From positions 1,341,289-1,405,288 of the forward strand of contig OY282446.1 of the NCBI GenBank assembly GCA_958295975.1: 64,000 bases of DNA. The letters are read 5' to 3'. Source of the stretch: Tepidiformaceae bacterium. GTDB lineage: Bacteria; Chloroflexota; Dehalococcoidia; Tepidiformales; Tepidiformaceae. This document shows positions 1 through 10,866 of this stretch, piece after piece (the stretch's first letter is position 1; every line of letters starts with the position of its first letter). The translations under genes were made by a program, and so were the position numbers. The notes under the pieces are model-generated. The model saw nothing but the letters and a program-made list of their open reading frames with translations, made no database searches and was not told the origin of the DNA.

Positions 1-1293
1 TCATTCGCGTTCCTGGGATGGAGCGTCCACCGCGCCTTCGGCGGCGCCATCCTCGCCGTGATCCTCGTCCTCCTGCTCTTCGACCACAACACCCTGGCGG
101 GGCTTCACGCCACCATCGGGACGGAATCGACGTTCGTCTCGCTGCTGTGCGTGATGGCCGGCGGTCTGGCGCTGCTGGCGGGACGGCCGCGCTGGCAGCT
201 GGCCGCTGTCTCCGCGTTCGCCTGCGGCCTGGCCATCATGGTGCGGCCCGCCGCGCTCAGCCTTCTGCCGATCTGGCCGCTTGCGCTGTGGTTCGTCTGG
301 GGCAAGGGCGCCGGGCAACGGACGCGCCTGCTGGCGGCGGTCGTCGTCCCCCTGCTGCTCTGCTTCCTCGCCGAGAACGCGGTCTGGCATCTGAAGCACG
401 ATGCCGGGCTCGGAGACCGCCCGCTCCTCGCCAACCGGCACGTGTTCGCCAAGGCGCTGGTGCTGGGGCCGGAGCCGGTCGTGGACGCCGCCGCCCTGGC
501 GCTTGCGGTGGACGCGGGCCGGACGGAGATGGCGCCCGCGCGCGCGCTCATCGCCGGAGCTCCCGACTGGCGGGCGCGGACGCTGTTGCTGCGCCAGTTC
601 GAGGTCGCGGCCCAATACCCGACCGACTCCCGCGTGTCCGGCGAGGAGCTGCGGGCGATCGCCCGGCGGCGCGGCGTCACCGGGAACGAACTCCAGGGCG
701 ACGTGGGCTGGGCGGCCATGTTCGGCGCGCCGGGCGACTGGCTCGCGAACGCGCTCACCCACTACCGCGGGCTCTGGAGCGCGTACTGGCTCTTCGACGC
801 GGATTCCATCGCGCGCTACGAAGCGTACACGGCGGGGCTGGACGACAGCCCGCTCTTCCGCGAGGCGCGCGTGTTCGACCCGCTCGTCGAGTCGGCATCC
901 TGGCCACCCTGGGAACGTCTCGCGCGCTTCCTGCCCGGGGTGGAGAGCCTCGACTGGCTCCCCACCGTGAACACCACGCGCTGGAAACAGGGAGCGGGAC
1001 TGCTGGCCTCGGCGCTGGCGATCATGCTCGCCCCGTGGCAGCGCCTCCGGCGCGGAACGCGCGGCGCGGACGCACGGCTGGCCGTCGCCGCCCTCGCCGG
1101 CCTGGCGGTGCACGGTCACTTCCTGCTGATCGGCCTTACCGGCGTGGCCACGCCGCGCTATGCTCACGCCATGTGGCCGCTGATGGCGCTGTGCGTCGTG
1201 CTGGTAACCGCGTGGGCGCTCGAACGCGCGCGCGAATGGTGGAACTGGTCCGGGCCGCGCTTCCCCGCCGTCCGCCGGGCGGAACCGGCATGA
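1..1293 (+). CDS. Multi-pass membrane protein, glycosyltransferase-39-like, 5' end missing
   Basis: The reading frame is open from the first base of the window, so the N-terminus is missing and about 430 C-terminal residues remain. Strongly hydrophobic segments alternate with short loops at the start, followed by a roughly 190-residue soluble region and further membrane segments near the C-terminus. The arrangement resembles GT-C fold (PMT/GT39-type) membrane glycosyltransferases that use polyprenyl-phosphate sugars; the catalytic N-terminal acidic motif would lie outside the window, so the function is inferred from shape and context. Its TGA overlaps the ATG of a GT2 polyprenyl-phosphate-sugar synthase-like gene, which could supply the lipid-linked donor. 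Confidence 0.6.
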   Translation, partial: SFAFLGWSVHRAFGGAILAVILVLLLFDHNTLAGLHATIGTESTFVSLLCVMAGGLALLAGRPRWQLAAVSAFACGLAIMVRPAALSLLPIWPLALWFVWGKGAGQRTRLLAAVVVPLLLCFLAENAVWHLKHDAGLGDRPLLANRHVFAKALVLGPEPVVDAAALALAVDAGRTEMAPARALIAGAPDWRARTLLLRQFEVAAQYPTDSRVSGEELRAIARRRGVTGNELQGDVGWAAMFGAPGDWLANALTHYRGLWSAYWLFDADSIARYEAYTAGLDDSPLFREARVFDPLVESASWPPWERLARFLPGVESLDWLPTVNTTRWKQGAGLLASALAIMLAPWQRLRRGTRGADARLAVAALAGLAVHGHFLLIGLTGVATPRYAHAMWPLMALCVVLVTAWALERAREWWNWSGPRFPAVRRAEPA

Positions 1294-2273
1294 CGCCCGA
1301 TTCCGCCGCCGGCTTGGACGTGGCCGTGCTCCTGCCCTGCCGCAACGAAGCGGAGACGATCACCGGCGTGGTCGGGGCGTTCCGCGCGGCGCTGCCCGAC
1401 GCCCGCTGCTACGTCTACGACAACGCATCCACGGACGGCACCGCCGAGGCCGCCGCCGCCGCCGGCGCAGAGGTGCGCTCCGAGCCCGTCGCGGGCAAGG
1501 GCAACGTCGTGCGCCGCATGTTCATGGACGTCGAGGCCGACGCCTACGTCCTCGCCGACGGCGACGGCACCTACGAGGCCGCCGCCGCCCCGCGCATGGT
1601 CGAGCGGCTCGTCGCCGGGAATCTGGACATGGTGGTGGGGACGCGCGTGGACGCCGCGGGCCAGCGCGCCCGGCGCCGCGGGCACGGCCCCGGCAACGCC
1701 CTGCTGGGCTGGCTCGTGCGCGCGCAGTTCGGCGGCGGCTTCACCGACGTCAGCTCGGGCTACCGCGTGCTGTCGCGCCGTCTGGTCAAGTCCATTCCCA
1801 TCACCTCGCGGCAATTCGAGATCGAGCCCGAATTGACGGTCCACTGCGCGCACCTGCGGCTGCCCTGCGCCGAAATGCCCACCCGCTACGTCGAGCGCCC
1901 GCCGGGGGGCGAGAGCAAGCTGGGCACGATGCGCGACGGGCGGCGCGCGCTCCTCGCCATCGCCCTGCTGGTGCGCGACGTGTATCCCATCCGCTTCTTC
2001 TCGATCATCGGCGCGGCCTTCGCGCTGGCGGCGCTGGGGCTGGCGATTCCCCTCTTCCTCACCTGGCTGGAGAGCGGCCTGGTGCCGCGCTTCCCCACGG
2101 CCATCCTGTGCGTCGGGCTGGGGGTGGTCGCCTGTAGCGCCTTCCTCGCCGGGCTCGTGCTCGACGGCGTCAGCCAGAGCCTGCGCCAGACGAAGCTGCT
2201 GGAGTACATGCGCCATCCGTCGGTGCGCGAGGCGCTCGCGCGCGGGCGCGGGGACGGCGCGCATGGGGATTAG
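1290..2273 (+). CDS. GT2 family glycosyltransferase with C-terminal membrane segments (DPM1/dolichyl-phosphate-sugar synthase-like)
   Basis: A 327-residue protein starting at an ATG inside an ATGA overlap with the upstream gene. The first ~230 residues are a GT-A fold: a VAVLLPCRNE N-terminal strand, a YDNASTDGT nucleotide-binding loop, and a DGDGTY acidic metal-binding motif. The C-terminal ~80 residues contain two hydrophobic helices. This is the layout of enzymes that transfer a sugar from a nucleotide donor to polyprenyl phosphate at the cytoplasmic face. Coupling with the upstream membrane glycosyltransferase suggests one cell-envelope glycosylation step. Its stop codon lies inside the CIRCE element of the next operon, so the two transcription units abut directly. 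Confidence 0.8.
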   Translation: MTPDSAAGLDVAVLLPCRNEAETITGVVGAFRAALPDARCYVYDNASTDGTAEAAAAAGAEVRSEPVAGKGNVVRRMFMDVEADAYVLADGDGTYEAAAAPRMVERLVAGNLDMVVGTRVDAAGQRARRRGHGPGNALLGWLVRAQFGGGFTDVSSGYRVLSRRLVKSIPITSRQFEIEPELTVHCAHLRLPCAEMPTRYVERPPGGESKLGTMRDGRRALLAIALLVRDVYPIRFFSIIGAAFALAALGLAIPLFLTWLESGLVPRFPTAILCVGLGVVACSAFLAGLVLDGVSQSLRQTKLLEYMRHPSVREALARGRGDGAHGD

Positions 2274-2296
2274 CACTCGCGCGCGGAGAGTGCTAA
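2270..2296. promoter_or_regulatory. CIRCE operator for HrcA
   Basis: A perfect inverted repeat, TTAGCACTC - 9 nt - GAGTGCTAA, matches the consensus CIRCE element exactly. It sits 21 bp before the hrcA start codon and its first bases include the TAG stop of the preceding glycosyltransferase gene. By family knowledge HrcA binds CIRCE and represses the heat-shock operon; here that predicts autoregulation of hrcA-grpE-dnaK. Confidence 0.97.
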
Positions 2297-2317
2297 CATG
2301 TCCGCGAGAGGTCCAGC

Positions 2318-3382
2318 ATGGCGTTATCAGAGCGGCGAGCCAGAATCCTCGCCCTTATCGTCGAAGACTACGTGGACAGCGCCCAGCCGATCGGCTCGGC
2401 CACGCTGGTGGCGCGCCACGACCTCGACCTCTCCAGCGCCACCGTGCGCAGCGAGATGGCCGCGCTCGAGGACGACGGCCTCATCACCCACCCCCACACC
2501 TCCGCCGGGCGCGTGCCCAGCGACCGCGGCTACCGCACCTACGTCGGCTCGCTCATGAACGAGCGCCCCCTCACCAGCGAGGAGGAGCTGACCATCCTCC
2601 ACCAGTTCCACCAGAGCGTGGCCGACCTCGAACGCTGGGTGGCGCTCTCCGCCAGCGTGCTCGCCAACGCCATGCGCAACGCCGCCATCGCCACCCTGCC
2701 CCGCCCCGCCGAGGCGCGCCTGCGCCAGCTCCAGCTGGTCGAACTCACCGGCGAGCGCGTCCTCCTCATCGCCGTCATGAACGACGCCGCCGTGCGCCAG
2801 CAGTCCTTCGAATACGCCGAGGGCGTCACGCAGGAGCGGCTCACGCGCCTCGCGGGCCGCCTCAACGAGCGTCTGGCGGGGCGCGCGGCGGAGGAGATCG
2901 CCGCCCTCGCCCCGGCGCCGGGCCCCCACGCCGCCCTCGAGGCGCTCGTGCTCCGGTGCGTGGCCGAACTGGTGCGCGACGAGTCCGCCGCCGCCGCCGA
3001 GCCGCCCGTCATTGAGGGCGTGCGCGAACTGCTGCGCCAGCCCGAATACGAGGGCGACAGCGACCGCCTGCTCGACGCCCTCGAGGCCGTGGAGCGTTCC
3101 CGCCTGCGCCGCGCCATCCCCGACCGCCCCCTCGGCGCGGAGGACGTGGCCGTCGTCATCGGCGACGAAAACGCCGACGGCCCCTACCGCGACATGAGCT
3201 TCGTGCTCGCCCGCTACGGCCCGCCCGGCGGCGTGGGCGGCGTCGTCGGCCTGCTCGGCCCCACCCGCCTCCACTACCCCGAGGCCGTCGCCCACGTGCG
3301 CTACGTGCGCGACGTGCTCACCGAACTCACGCGCCGCTTCTACGGCGAGACGGGCGCGCCCGCGTCCGGGGAGGACCGATGA
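2318..3382 (+). CDS. hrcA: Heat-inducible transcription repressor HrcA
   Basis: A 354-residue protein, normal length for HrcA. The N-terminal winged helix (residues ~1-75) shows the family pattern of LIVEDYVDSAQPIGS, then SSATVRSEMA and a HPHTSAGRVPSDRGYR segment; the rest is the GAF-like dimerisation and inserted domain. It represses class I heat-shock genes by binding CIRCE and needs GroEL for full activity in studied species. The perfect CIRCE lies just upstream, so the gene is almost certainly autoregulated. The TGA overlaps the grpE ATG (ATGA), indicating translational coupling. An ATG at 2298 is in another frame and was not used. Confidence 0.96.
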   Translation: MALSERRARILALIVEDYVDSAQPIGSATLVARHDLDLSSATVRSEMAALEDDGLITHPHTSAGRVPSDRGYRTYVGSLMNERPLTSEEELTILHQFHQSVADLERWVALSASVLANAMRNAAIATLPRPAEARLRQLQLVELTGERVLLIAVMNDAAVRQQSFEYAEGVTQERLTRLAGRLNERLAGRAAEEIAALAPAPGPHAALEALVLRCVAELVRDESAAAAEPPVIEGVRELLRQPEYEGDSDRLLDALEAVERSRLRRAIPDRPLGAEDVAVVIGDENADGPYRDMSFVLARYGPPGGVGGVVGLLGPTRLHYPEAVAHVRYVRDVLTELTRRFYGETGAPASGEDR

Positions 3383-3990
3383 GCGACGAACGCCCGCGGC
3401 CCGTCGACCGCCGCGCCGCCGCGCGCATGGCCGCCGCCGAAGACGCCGCGCCCGAAGACGCGCCCGCGCCCGCCGTCGCCGTGCCCGAAGACGCCGCCGC
3501 GGAGCCCTCCGCGCCCGACGAACTGGCCGAAGCGCTGGCCCGCGCCGAACGCTTCGAGGCCAGCTGGAAGCGCGCCGCCGCCGACCTCGCCAACTACCGC
3601 CGCCGCGTCGAGCGGGAGCGCGCCGAACAGCAGCGCCTCGCCCGCGCCGCCCTCGTGCTCGGCATCCTGCCCGTGCACGACGACTTCGCGCGCGCCGCCG
3701 AGACGCTCGACGACGCCCTCGCCGGGAACGGCTGGGTGCGGGGCGTGCTCGCCATCCAGCGCAAGCTGGCGGCCCTGCTCGAAAGCATGGGCGTGGAGGA
3801 AATCCCCGCCGCCGGCGAACCCTTCGACCCTTCCCGCCATGAGGCCGTGGCCCGCGCGCCCGGCCCCGACAACGTCTGCCTCGACGTCGCCCAGCGGGGC
3901 TACAGCCTCGACGGCGGCCTCATCCGCCCCGCCCTCGTCGTCGTCGGCGACGGCGAGGCGCCCGATGCCCCCGCCGACGCCGACGCCTGA
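3379..3990 (+). CDS. grpE: GrpE nucleotide exchange factor
   Basis: A 203-residue protein. A disordered Ala/Glu/Pro-rich N-terminus (~50 residues) precedes a long helical region and the C-terminal beta domain with the family signature around [20 protein letters not shown]. GrpE dimers release ADP from DnaK to restart the chaperone cycle. It lies between hrcA (ATGA overlap) and dnaK (31 bp downstream), the classic order in Gram-positive-type heat-shock operons. Confidence 0.95.
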   Translation: MSDERPRPVDRRAAARMAAAEDAAPEDAPAPAVAVPEDAAAEPSAPDELAEALARAERFEASWKRAAADLANYRRRVERERAEQQRLARAALVLGILPVHDDFARAAETLDDALAGNGWVRGVLAIQRKLAALLESMGVEEIPAAGEPFDPSRHEAVARAPGPDNVCLDVAQRGYSLDGGLIRPALVVVGDGEAPDAPADADA

Positions 3991-4021
3991 CCCGCACATC
4001 GCCGCAAGGAGAACGCGAACC

Positions 4022-5935
<1,914 letters not shown>

Positions 5936-5941
5936 CGTCCC

Positions 5942-6493
5942 GTGGAGATTCCCGACGCCACCCTGCGCGACCTGCGCGAGGTCGGGCGCGACCTCTACCG
6001 CCTCGGCCTCGTCAGCAGCCGCGGCGGCAACCTCAGCGTGCGCGACGGCCACGCCCTCTGGATCACGGGCACGGGCGCCATGCTCGGCTACCTGGGCGCG
6101 CGCGACGTCAGCCGCGCCCTCCCCGACGGCGCCCACGATCCGCCCCCGCCCTCCAGCGACACCGTCCTCCACTGGACCATCTACGCCACCACGGACGCGG
6201 GGGCCGTGGCCCACGCCCACCCCCGCCACGCCGTCGCTCTCTCCTTCGAGCGCGACCGCTTCACGCCGGAGGACGCCGAGGGCCGCATCCACCTGCGCGA
6301 GGTCCCCGTGGTCGCGCCCGGCCCGCTGCAGGAGCAGCAGCTCGCCGAGGCCCTGCGCGAGGCCCGCGTGGCCATCCTGCGCGGCCACGGCGCCTACGCC
6401 CGCGCCGCCTCCCTGTGGGACGCCCTCCACTGGATCACCGCGCTCGAGGAGAGCGCGCACGTCGCTTGGCTGCGGCGCCTCGCCAGCCGCTAG
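5942..6493 (+). CDS. Class II aldolase/adducin family protein
   Basis: A 183-residue protein beginning with GTG six bases after dnaK. It shows the family fold: an SSRGGNLSVR N-terminal motif, an ITGTGAMLG loop, and zinc-binding histidines at H91, H93 (AHAHPRH) and H149 (RGHG). The usual catalytic glutamate in the PSSE motif appears as Asp (SSD, residues 71-73), which may change the chemistry. Members cleave or rearrange sugar phosphates (L-fuculose-1-P, L-ribulose-5-P) or dehydrate methylthioribulose-1-P; the substrate here cannot be told from sequence. It occupies the place where dnaJ often lies, so it may be co-transcribed with the heat-shock genes by position only. Confidence 0.8.
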   Translation: MEIPDATLRDLREVGRDLYRLGLVSSRGGNLSVRDGHALWITGTGAMLGYLGARDVSRALPDGAHDPPPPSSDTVLHWTIYATTDAGAVAHAHPRHAVALSFERDRFTPEDAEGRIHLREVPVVAPGPLQEQQLAEALREARVAILRGHGAYARAASLWDALHWITALEESAHVAWLRRLASR

Positions 6494-6510
6494 GGCCCCC
6501 TCCCGTCTGC

Positions 6511-6516
6511 TACCAT
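6511..6516 (+). promoter_or_regulatory. Extended -10-like TACCAT, leaderless start
   Basis: TACCAT lies 6 nt before the ATG at 6523, so transcription would begin at or within a base or two of the start codon. No Shine-Dalgarno sequence is present between them. One of a set of similarly placed TAnnnT boxes in this window. Confidence 0.55.
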
Positions 6517-6522
6517 CGCGCC

Positions 6523-7365
6523 ATGATCGTCGACGCCCACGCGCATCTCTTCCCGCCCGCGCAGGCGCGCGCCCGCGAGGCCATCGCCGCGCGCGACGCG
6601 GGCTTCGCCGCGATCTACGCCAGCCCCCGCGCGGACATGGCGGGCGCGCCCGAGCTGCTCGCGGCCCTGCGCGCGGACGGCGTGGACCTGGCCGTCGCCC
6701 TCGGCTTCGCCTTCGCCGCCGCGCGCGACCTCGCCGAACAGAACGAGTACCTGCTGGCCGCCGCCGCCGAGGCCCCCGCCGCCATCGCGCCCTTCGCCAC
6801 GGTCAATCCCGCCCTGCGCGGCTGGGAGCGCGAGGCCCGCCGCGCGCTCGCCGCCGGGGCGCGCGGCTTCGGCGAGCTGCGCCCCGGCGACCAGGGCTGG
6901 GACCCGCTCGGCGCGGAGGGACGCCGCCTCGCCGCCCTCGCCGGGGATGCCGGGGCCGCCCTCCTCTGGCACGCGAGCGAGCCCGTGGGCCACGCCTACC
7001 CGGGCAAGGCGGGCGGCCTCTCCCCGACGCAGCTGATCGAGGTCGCCGCCGCCGCCCCCGCCGTCGCCATGGTGGGCGCGCACCTGGGCGCGGGCGCCTC
7101 CTTCTACCTCGCCATGCCCGAAGTGCGCGGAGCCGTCCCCAACCTCCTCTTCGACACCGCCGCCGCCAGCCTGCTCTACGAACCCGCGAGTGTCGCCCGC
7201 CTGGTGGAGGCGGCGGGCCGCGACCGCGTCCTCTTCGGCTCCGACTTCCCCCTGCGGCGGCCCGGCGCGGAGCTGCGGCGCGCGCTCGCCGGACTCGATG
7301 CCGAAGCCGCCGCCGCCGTCTCCGGCGGGAACGCCCGCGCCCTCCTGCTTCGAGACCGCCGGTGA
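6523..7365 (+). CDS. Amidohydrolase family (TIM-barrel) metal-dependent hydrolase
   Basis: A 280-residue protein. The start was placed at the ATG giving MIVDAHAHLF, the typical N-terminal HxH metal motif (H6, H8) of amidohydrolase_2 / ACMSD-like enzymes; the upstream open frame is a shadow of the aldolase. LLWHASEP carries a mid-barrel metal histidine, and LFGSDFPLRRP near the C-terminus carries the catalytic Asp. Such enzymes hydrolyse or decarboxylate small cyclic or aromatic acids; the substrate is unknown. Its TGA overlaps the GTG of thpR. Confidence 0.82.
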   Translation: MIVDAHAHLFPPAQARAREAIAARDAGFAAIYASPRADMAGAPELLAALRADGVDLAVALGFAFAAARDLAEQNEYLLAAAAEAPAAIAPFATVNPALRGWEREARRALAAGARGFGELRPGDQGWDPLGAEGRRLAALAGDAGAALLWHASEPVGHAYPGKAGGLSPTQLIEVAAAAPAVAMVGAHLGAGASFYLAMPEVRGAVPNLLFDTAAASLLYEPASVARLVEAAGRDRVLFGSDFPLRRPGAELRRALAGLDAEAAAAVSGGNARALLLRDRR

Positions 7366-7970
7366 CCGCTCCGCCGGAGAAGAGCCACCGCCTGTTCGTC
7401 GCCTGCGAACTCTCCGGGGACGTGCGCGCGACCGTCGGCGGGCTGGTCGAGACCCTGCGCGGCCAGAGCGAGGGGGCCGTGCGCTGGGTCGATCCGCGCA
7501 GCCTGCACGTCACCCTCAAGTTCCTCGGCGAGGCCCCCGAACGCAGCATCCCCGCCGTCAAGGTCGCCCTGCAGGAGGCGGTCGTGCGCCACTCCCCCTT
7601 CACCCTCGAGCTGGACGGCATCGGCATGTTCGGCGGGCGCGAGGGGCTGCGCGTGCTGTGGGCCGCCGTGGCTGGCGACGTGCTCCGGCTGGAGGCGCTC
7701 GCCCGCGACGTGAACCGCGCTCTCGCCGTGGTCGGCTTCCCGCCGGAGACTCGCCCCTTCCGCCCGCACCTCACGCTGGGCCGCGTGCGCGACCACGTGC
7801 CCACGCGCCAGCGCGCCGAAATCGAGGTGGCCGCGGGCAAGGTCGAGGTGCCCGCCAGCGAGTGGGTCACCGACGCCATCGCGCTCGTCCGCAGCCGTCT
7901 CCAGCCCACCGGCCCGCGCCACGACATCCTCGCCACCTTCCCCCTGCGCGCCCCCCGCGCCCAATCCTGA
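7362..7970 (+). CDS. thpR: RNA 2',3'-cyclic phosphodiesterase (ThpR/LigT family)
   Basis: A 202-residue protein of normal length, starting at GTG in a GTGA overlap. Two HxT motifs define the 2H phosphoesterase fold: H49-V-T51 in LHVTLKFLGE and H136-L-T138 in PHLTLGRV. The enzyme hydrolyses 2',3'-cyclic phosphate RNA ends to 2'-phosphate and may act in RNA repair or turnover. It is translationally coupled to the amidohydrolase, with no obvious functional link. Confidence 0.93.
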   Translation: MTAPPEKSHRLFVACELSGDVRATVGGLVETLRGQSEGAVRWVDPRSLHVTLKFLGEAPERSIPAVKVALQEAVVRHSPFTLELDGIGMFGGREGLRVLWAAVAGDVLRLEALARDVNRALAVVGFPPETRPFRPHLTLGRVRDHVPTRQRAEIEVAAGKVEVPASEWVTDAIALVRSRLQPTGPRHDILATFPLRAPRAQS

Positions 7971-7983
7971 CCGGGAGGAACCC

Positions 7984-8916
7984 ATGCCCGCCGACGCCCA
8001 TCCCGAACCCACCGAGGACGAGGTCCGCGGCTACTTCGAGAGCTGCAGCAACTGGGGCCGCTGGGGCCCCGACGACAACGCCGGCACGGTCAACCTGATC
8101 ACGCCGCAGAAGCGCCGCGAGGGGGCCGCCCTCGTGCACAGCGGGCGCGCCGTCTCCCTCGCCTACCCCCTCGACACGGTGGGCGGGCCCGGCAACCGCA
8201 ACCCCGCCCAGCACTTCCTGCGCTTCGACCACCGCGCCTCCGCCGACTACATCGGCCTCGTCTTCCACGGCTACGCCACCACGCACGTGGACGCCCTCTG
8301 CCACATCTTCTGGGAGGGCAAAAGCTGGAACGGCAGGCCCGCCGCCGAAACGGTCACCTCCGCGGGCGCGCGCTCCGGCGACGTGGCCGCCTGGAAGGAC
8401 GGCATCGTCACGCGCGGCGTGCTGCTCGACGTCCCCCGCCTGCGCGGCGTGGACCACGTGACCGTGGACGCCCCCGTGCGCGGCCACGAGCTGGAGGCCG
8501 CCGCCGAGGCCGAGGGCGTGGAGCTGCGCCCCGGCGACGCCGTGCTCGTGCGCGGCGGACGCCCCGCCTGGCTGGCCGCCAACCCCGACGCCGCGCCCGG
8601 CGTGCCCCCCGTGCCCGGCCTGCACGCCGACTGCGTGCCCGTGCTGCGCCGCCGCGACGCCGCCATCCTCGGCTGGGACATGCTCGACGCGCGCCCCACG
8701 CCCTACCCCATGTTCGAGGATCCGCCCGCCCCCGGCGGCCCCGTGCACGTGCTCGCCATCGTCCGCCTCGGCCTGCCCCTGCTCGACAACGCCTTCCTCG
8801 ACCCGCTCGCCGAGGCCTGCGCGGAGGAGGGCCGCTGGGAGTTCATGCTCACCGTCGCGCCCCTGCATGTGCGCGGCGGCACCGGCTCCCCCGTCAACCC
8901 CATCGCCCTCTTCTGA
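7984..8916 (+). CDS. Cyclase family protein (kynurenine formamidase-like metal hydrolase)
   Basis: A 310-residue protein with an AGGAA ribosome-binding site before the ATG. The metal-binding signature of the family, H-x(5)-H-x-D-x(3)-H, is seen at H95, H101, D103 and H107 (HGYATTHVDALCH). Long N-terminal extensions with the NWGRWGPDDNAGT-type segment are typical of the larger bacterial cyclase-family enzymes often labelled putative isatin hydrolase or kynurenine formamidase. The reaction is hydrolysis of an amide or lactam; the substrate cannot be set from sequence alone. It stands between ThpR and a lipoprotein. Confidence 0.85.
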   Translation: MPADAHPEPTEDEVRGYFESCSNWGRWGPDDNAGTVNLITPQKRREGAALVHSGRAVSLAYPLDTVGGPGNRNPAQHFLRFDHRASADYIGLVFHGYATTHVDALCHIFWEGKSWNGRPAAETVTSAGARSGDVAAWKDGIVTRGVLLDVPRLRGVDHVTVDAPVRGHELEAAAEAEGVELRPGDAVLVRGGRPAWLAANPDAAPGVPPVPGLHADCVPVLRRRDAAILGWDMLDARPTPYPMFEDPPAPGGPVHVLAIVRLGLPLLDNAFLDPLAEACAEEGRWEFMLTVAPLHVRGGTGSPVNPIALF

Positions 8917-8977
8917 TTCGCCACTCGCCGCCCGCGCCCCTACGATGGGCGCAGCCAGATCGGGAAGGGACGGGATT

Positions 8978-9982
8978 ATGCCGAAGCGCGCCATGCTCGC
9001 GATCGGGGGAGCGCTCGCCGCCCTGCTCCTGCTCGCCTGCGGCGACGACCGCCTCTCGCCGGAGGAGTACTTCCCCCGCGTGCAGGCCATCGCCGACGAC
9101 GTCAACGGGACCGTCGGCGCGGGCGCGGACCGGCTCGCCGCCGCGGGCGCGGACCCCGCCGCCAGCGAGGCCTCCCTCGTGGAGGCGGTGCGGGCGTTCT
9201 TCGTCACGCTCGCCGATGCCCTCGACGCCGCCAACACCGACCTCGCCGACCTCTCGGACTCGCCCGACGGCGTGGAGGACGCCCACGCCGCCTTCGCCGC
9301 GCAGACCATCGACCTCGCCGCCGCTTTCCGCGACCTCTCCGATCGCCTCGCCGACGCCGCGAGCTTCGACGATCTGAACGCCGTCCTCGCCCCGCTCGAT
9401 CCGTCGTTCGGCCTCGACGCGGAGTTCCTCGCCGCCTGCGAGGGGCTGGAGCGCGCCGCCGCCGATGCCGGGCAGCCGCTCGACATGCAGTGCGCCCTCG
9501 ACCTGATCCCCGAGGACGCCTTCACCGTTGCGGACCCCGCCGCCGCCTACTTCGAGGCGCTACAGGCCATCGCCGACGTCACGAACGAGGACATCGAGGC
9601 CCTGGCGATCGCCTACGCGGAGGCGCAGGAGGCGGCCCGCTCGGCGGGGGATCTGACCGCGGCCATCGCCGCCTACTTCCGCGAGAGCGCCCTCGTCATG
9701 GACGCCGCCGCGCAGCAGGGCGGCGCCCTCCCGCCCCCCGCCGCCGTGCGCGCCGCCCACGACGTCTTCCTCGCCGAGCTGGGGAACCTCGCCAGCCAAT
9801 TCGGCGAGACCGCCTGGCGCATCGACAACGCGGGCGACATCGACGAGGTGAACGACATCCTCGAGTCCCTGCCCGAATCGTTCGGGCGGCCCGCGGAGTT
9901 CGCCGCCGCCTGCGACGCCCTCGAACGGGCCGCCGCGGACGCCGGGCTCGCCCTCGAGCTCGGCTGCGGGGAGGAGAGCTGA
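8978..9982 (+). CDS. Secreted lipoprotein with internal duplication, unknown function
   Basis: A 334-residue protein. The ATG at 8978 gives a lipoprotein signal: basic MPKRA, a hydrophobic stretch and a lipobox LLLAC with Cys21. After processing, the protein consists of two diverged copies of an Ala/Asp-rich helical domain, residues ~26-170 and ~182-334. Both contain the same closing block: SFG...AEF.AAC..LERAAADAG and a final Cys, so each repeat ends with a pair of cysteines about 20 residues apart. I do not recognise the family. A gggaaggga ribosome-binding region precedes the start. Confidence 0.75.
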   Translation: MPKRAMLAIGGALAALLLLACGDDRLSPEEYFPRVQAIADDVNGTVGAGADRLAAAGADPAASEASLVEAVRAFFVTLADALDAANTDLADLSDSPDGVEDAHAAFAAQTIDLAAAFRDLSDRLADAASFDDLNAVLAPLDPSFGLDAEFLAACEGLERAAADAGQPLDMQCALDLIPEDAFTVADPAAAYFEALQAIADVTNEDIEALAIAYAEAQEAARSAGDLTAAIAAYFRESALVMDAAAQQGGALPPPAAVRAAHDVFLAELGNLASQFGETAWRIDNAGDIDEVNDILESLPESFGRPAEFAAACDALERAAADAGLALELGCGEES

Positions 9983-9984
9983 CC

Positions 9985-10752
9985 ATGCCCGAAGAGAACG
10001 GCGGCGAATTCCTGCCCGAACGGGCGATGGTCGTCGTCGCCCACCCCGACGACGCCGAGTTCATGGTGGCGGGCACCGCGGCCAAATGGGCCGCGCGCGG
10101 CGCCGAGGTGACCTACGCCGTCATCACCAACGGCAACAAGGGCAGCGAGGACCCGGAGATGACGCCCACGCGCCTCGCCGAAATCCGCGAGGCCGAACAG
10201 CGCGCCGCCGGGCGCATCCTCGGCGTCCGCAACTTCGAGTTCCTCGGCTACGAGGACGGCTACCTCGTGCACACGCTCGACCTGCGCCGCGACATCACCC
10301 GCCTCATCCGCCGCTACCGCCCCGACGTGGTCGTCACCTTCGACCCCACCGCGCGCTTCATGTACGACGCCTACGCCAACCACCCCGACCACCGCGCCGC
10401 CGGCGACGCCACCGTGGACGCCATCTTCCCCAGCGCCCGCGACCGCCTCACCTTCCCCGAGCTGCTCAGCGACGGGCTGGAACCGCACAAGGTGCAGCAG
10501 CTGTGGATGGGCGCCGCCGCGGGCGTCAACGCCAACGTGTGGGTGGACATCGGCGAGACCGTCGAGCTGAAGAAGCGCGCGCTGCTGGCCCATCCCAGCC
10601 AGCTGGGGGAGGAGGTGGCCGGGTTCGCCCTGCAGATGGCGCGCGGCCAAGCCGAGGGCCAGCCCTTCGAGTACGCCGAGGCCTTCCGCCGCATCGTCTT
10701 CGACCAGCCCCGCGAGGCCCGCCTCCCCCGCGAGGAGACCTTCGGCGCCTAG
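9985..10752 (+). CDS. PIG-L/LmbE family N-acetylsugar deacetylase
   Basis: A 255-residue protein starting at an ATG 3 bp after the lipoprotein gene. The zinc site signature AHPDD (H20, D22, D23) and a C-terminal NHPDH motif identify a LmbE-like deacetylase. Family members deacetylate GlcNAc-linked compounds (mycothiol, bacillithiol, teicoplanin, GPI precursors). Without an adjacent MshA/BshA glycosyltransferase, the substrate is open. Overlap with the lipoprotein operon suggests co-transcription. Confidence 0.88.
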   Translation: MPEENGGEFLPERAMVVVAHPDDAEFMVAGTAAKWAARGAEVTYAVITNGNKGSEDPEMTPTRLAEIREAEQRAAGRILGVRNFEFLGYEDGYLVHTLDLRRDITRLIRRYRPDVVVTFDPTARFMYDAYANHPDHRAAGDATVDAIFPSARDRLTFPELLSDGLEPHKVQQLWMGAAAGVNANVWVDIGETVELKKRALLAHPSQLGEEVAGFALQMARGQAEGQPFEYAEAFRRIVFDQPREARLPREETFGA

Positions 10753-10866
10753 CGGACGAGGGACGGGTCCGCGATCCAGCCCTCCAGCGGGTCGCAACGA
10801 GCCAGCGACGCTGAAGACTGGCTTGATCATGGCGCTGGTCGTCTACTATTCCAGAGAATTCAGCGG

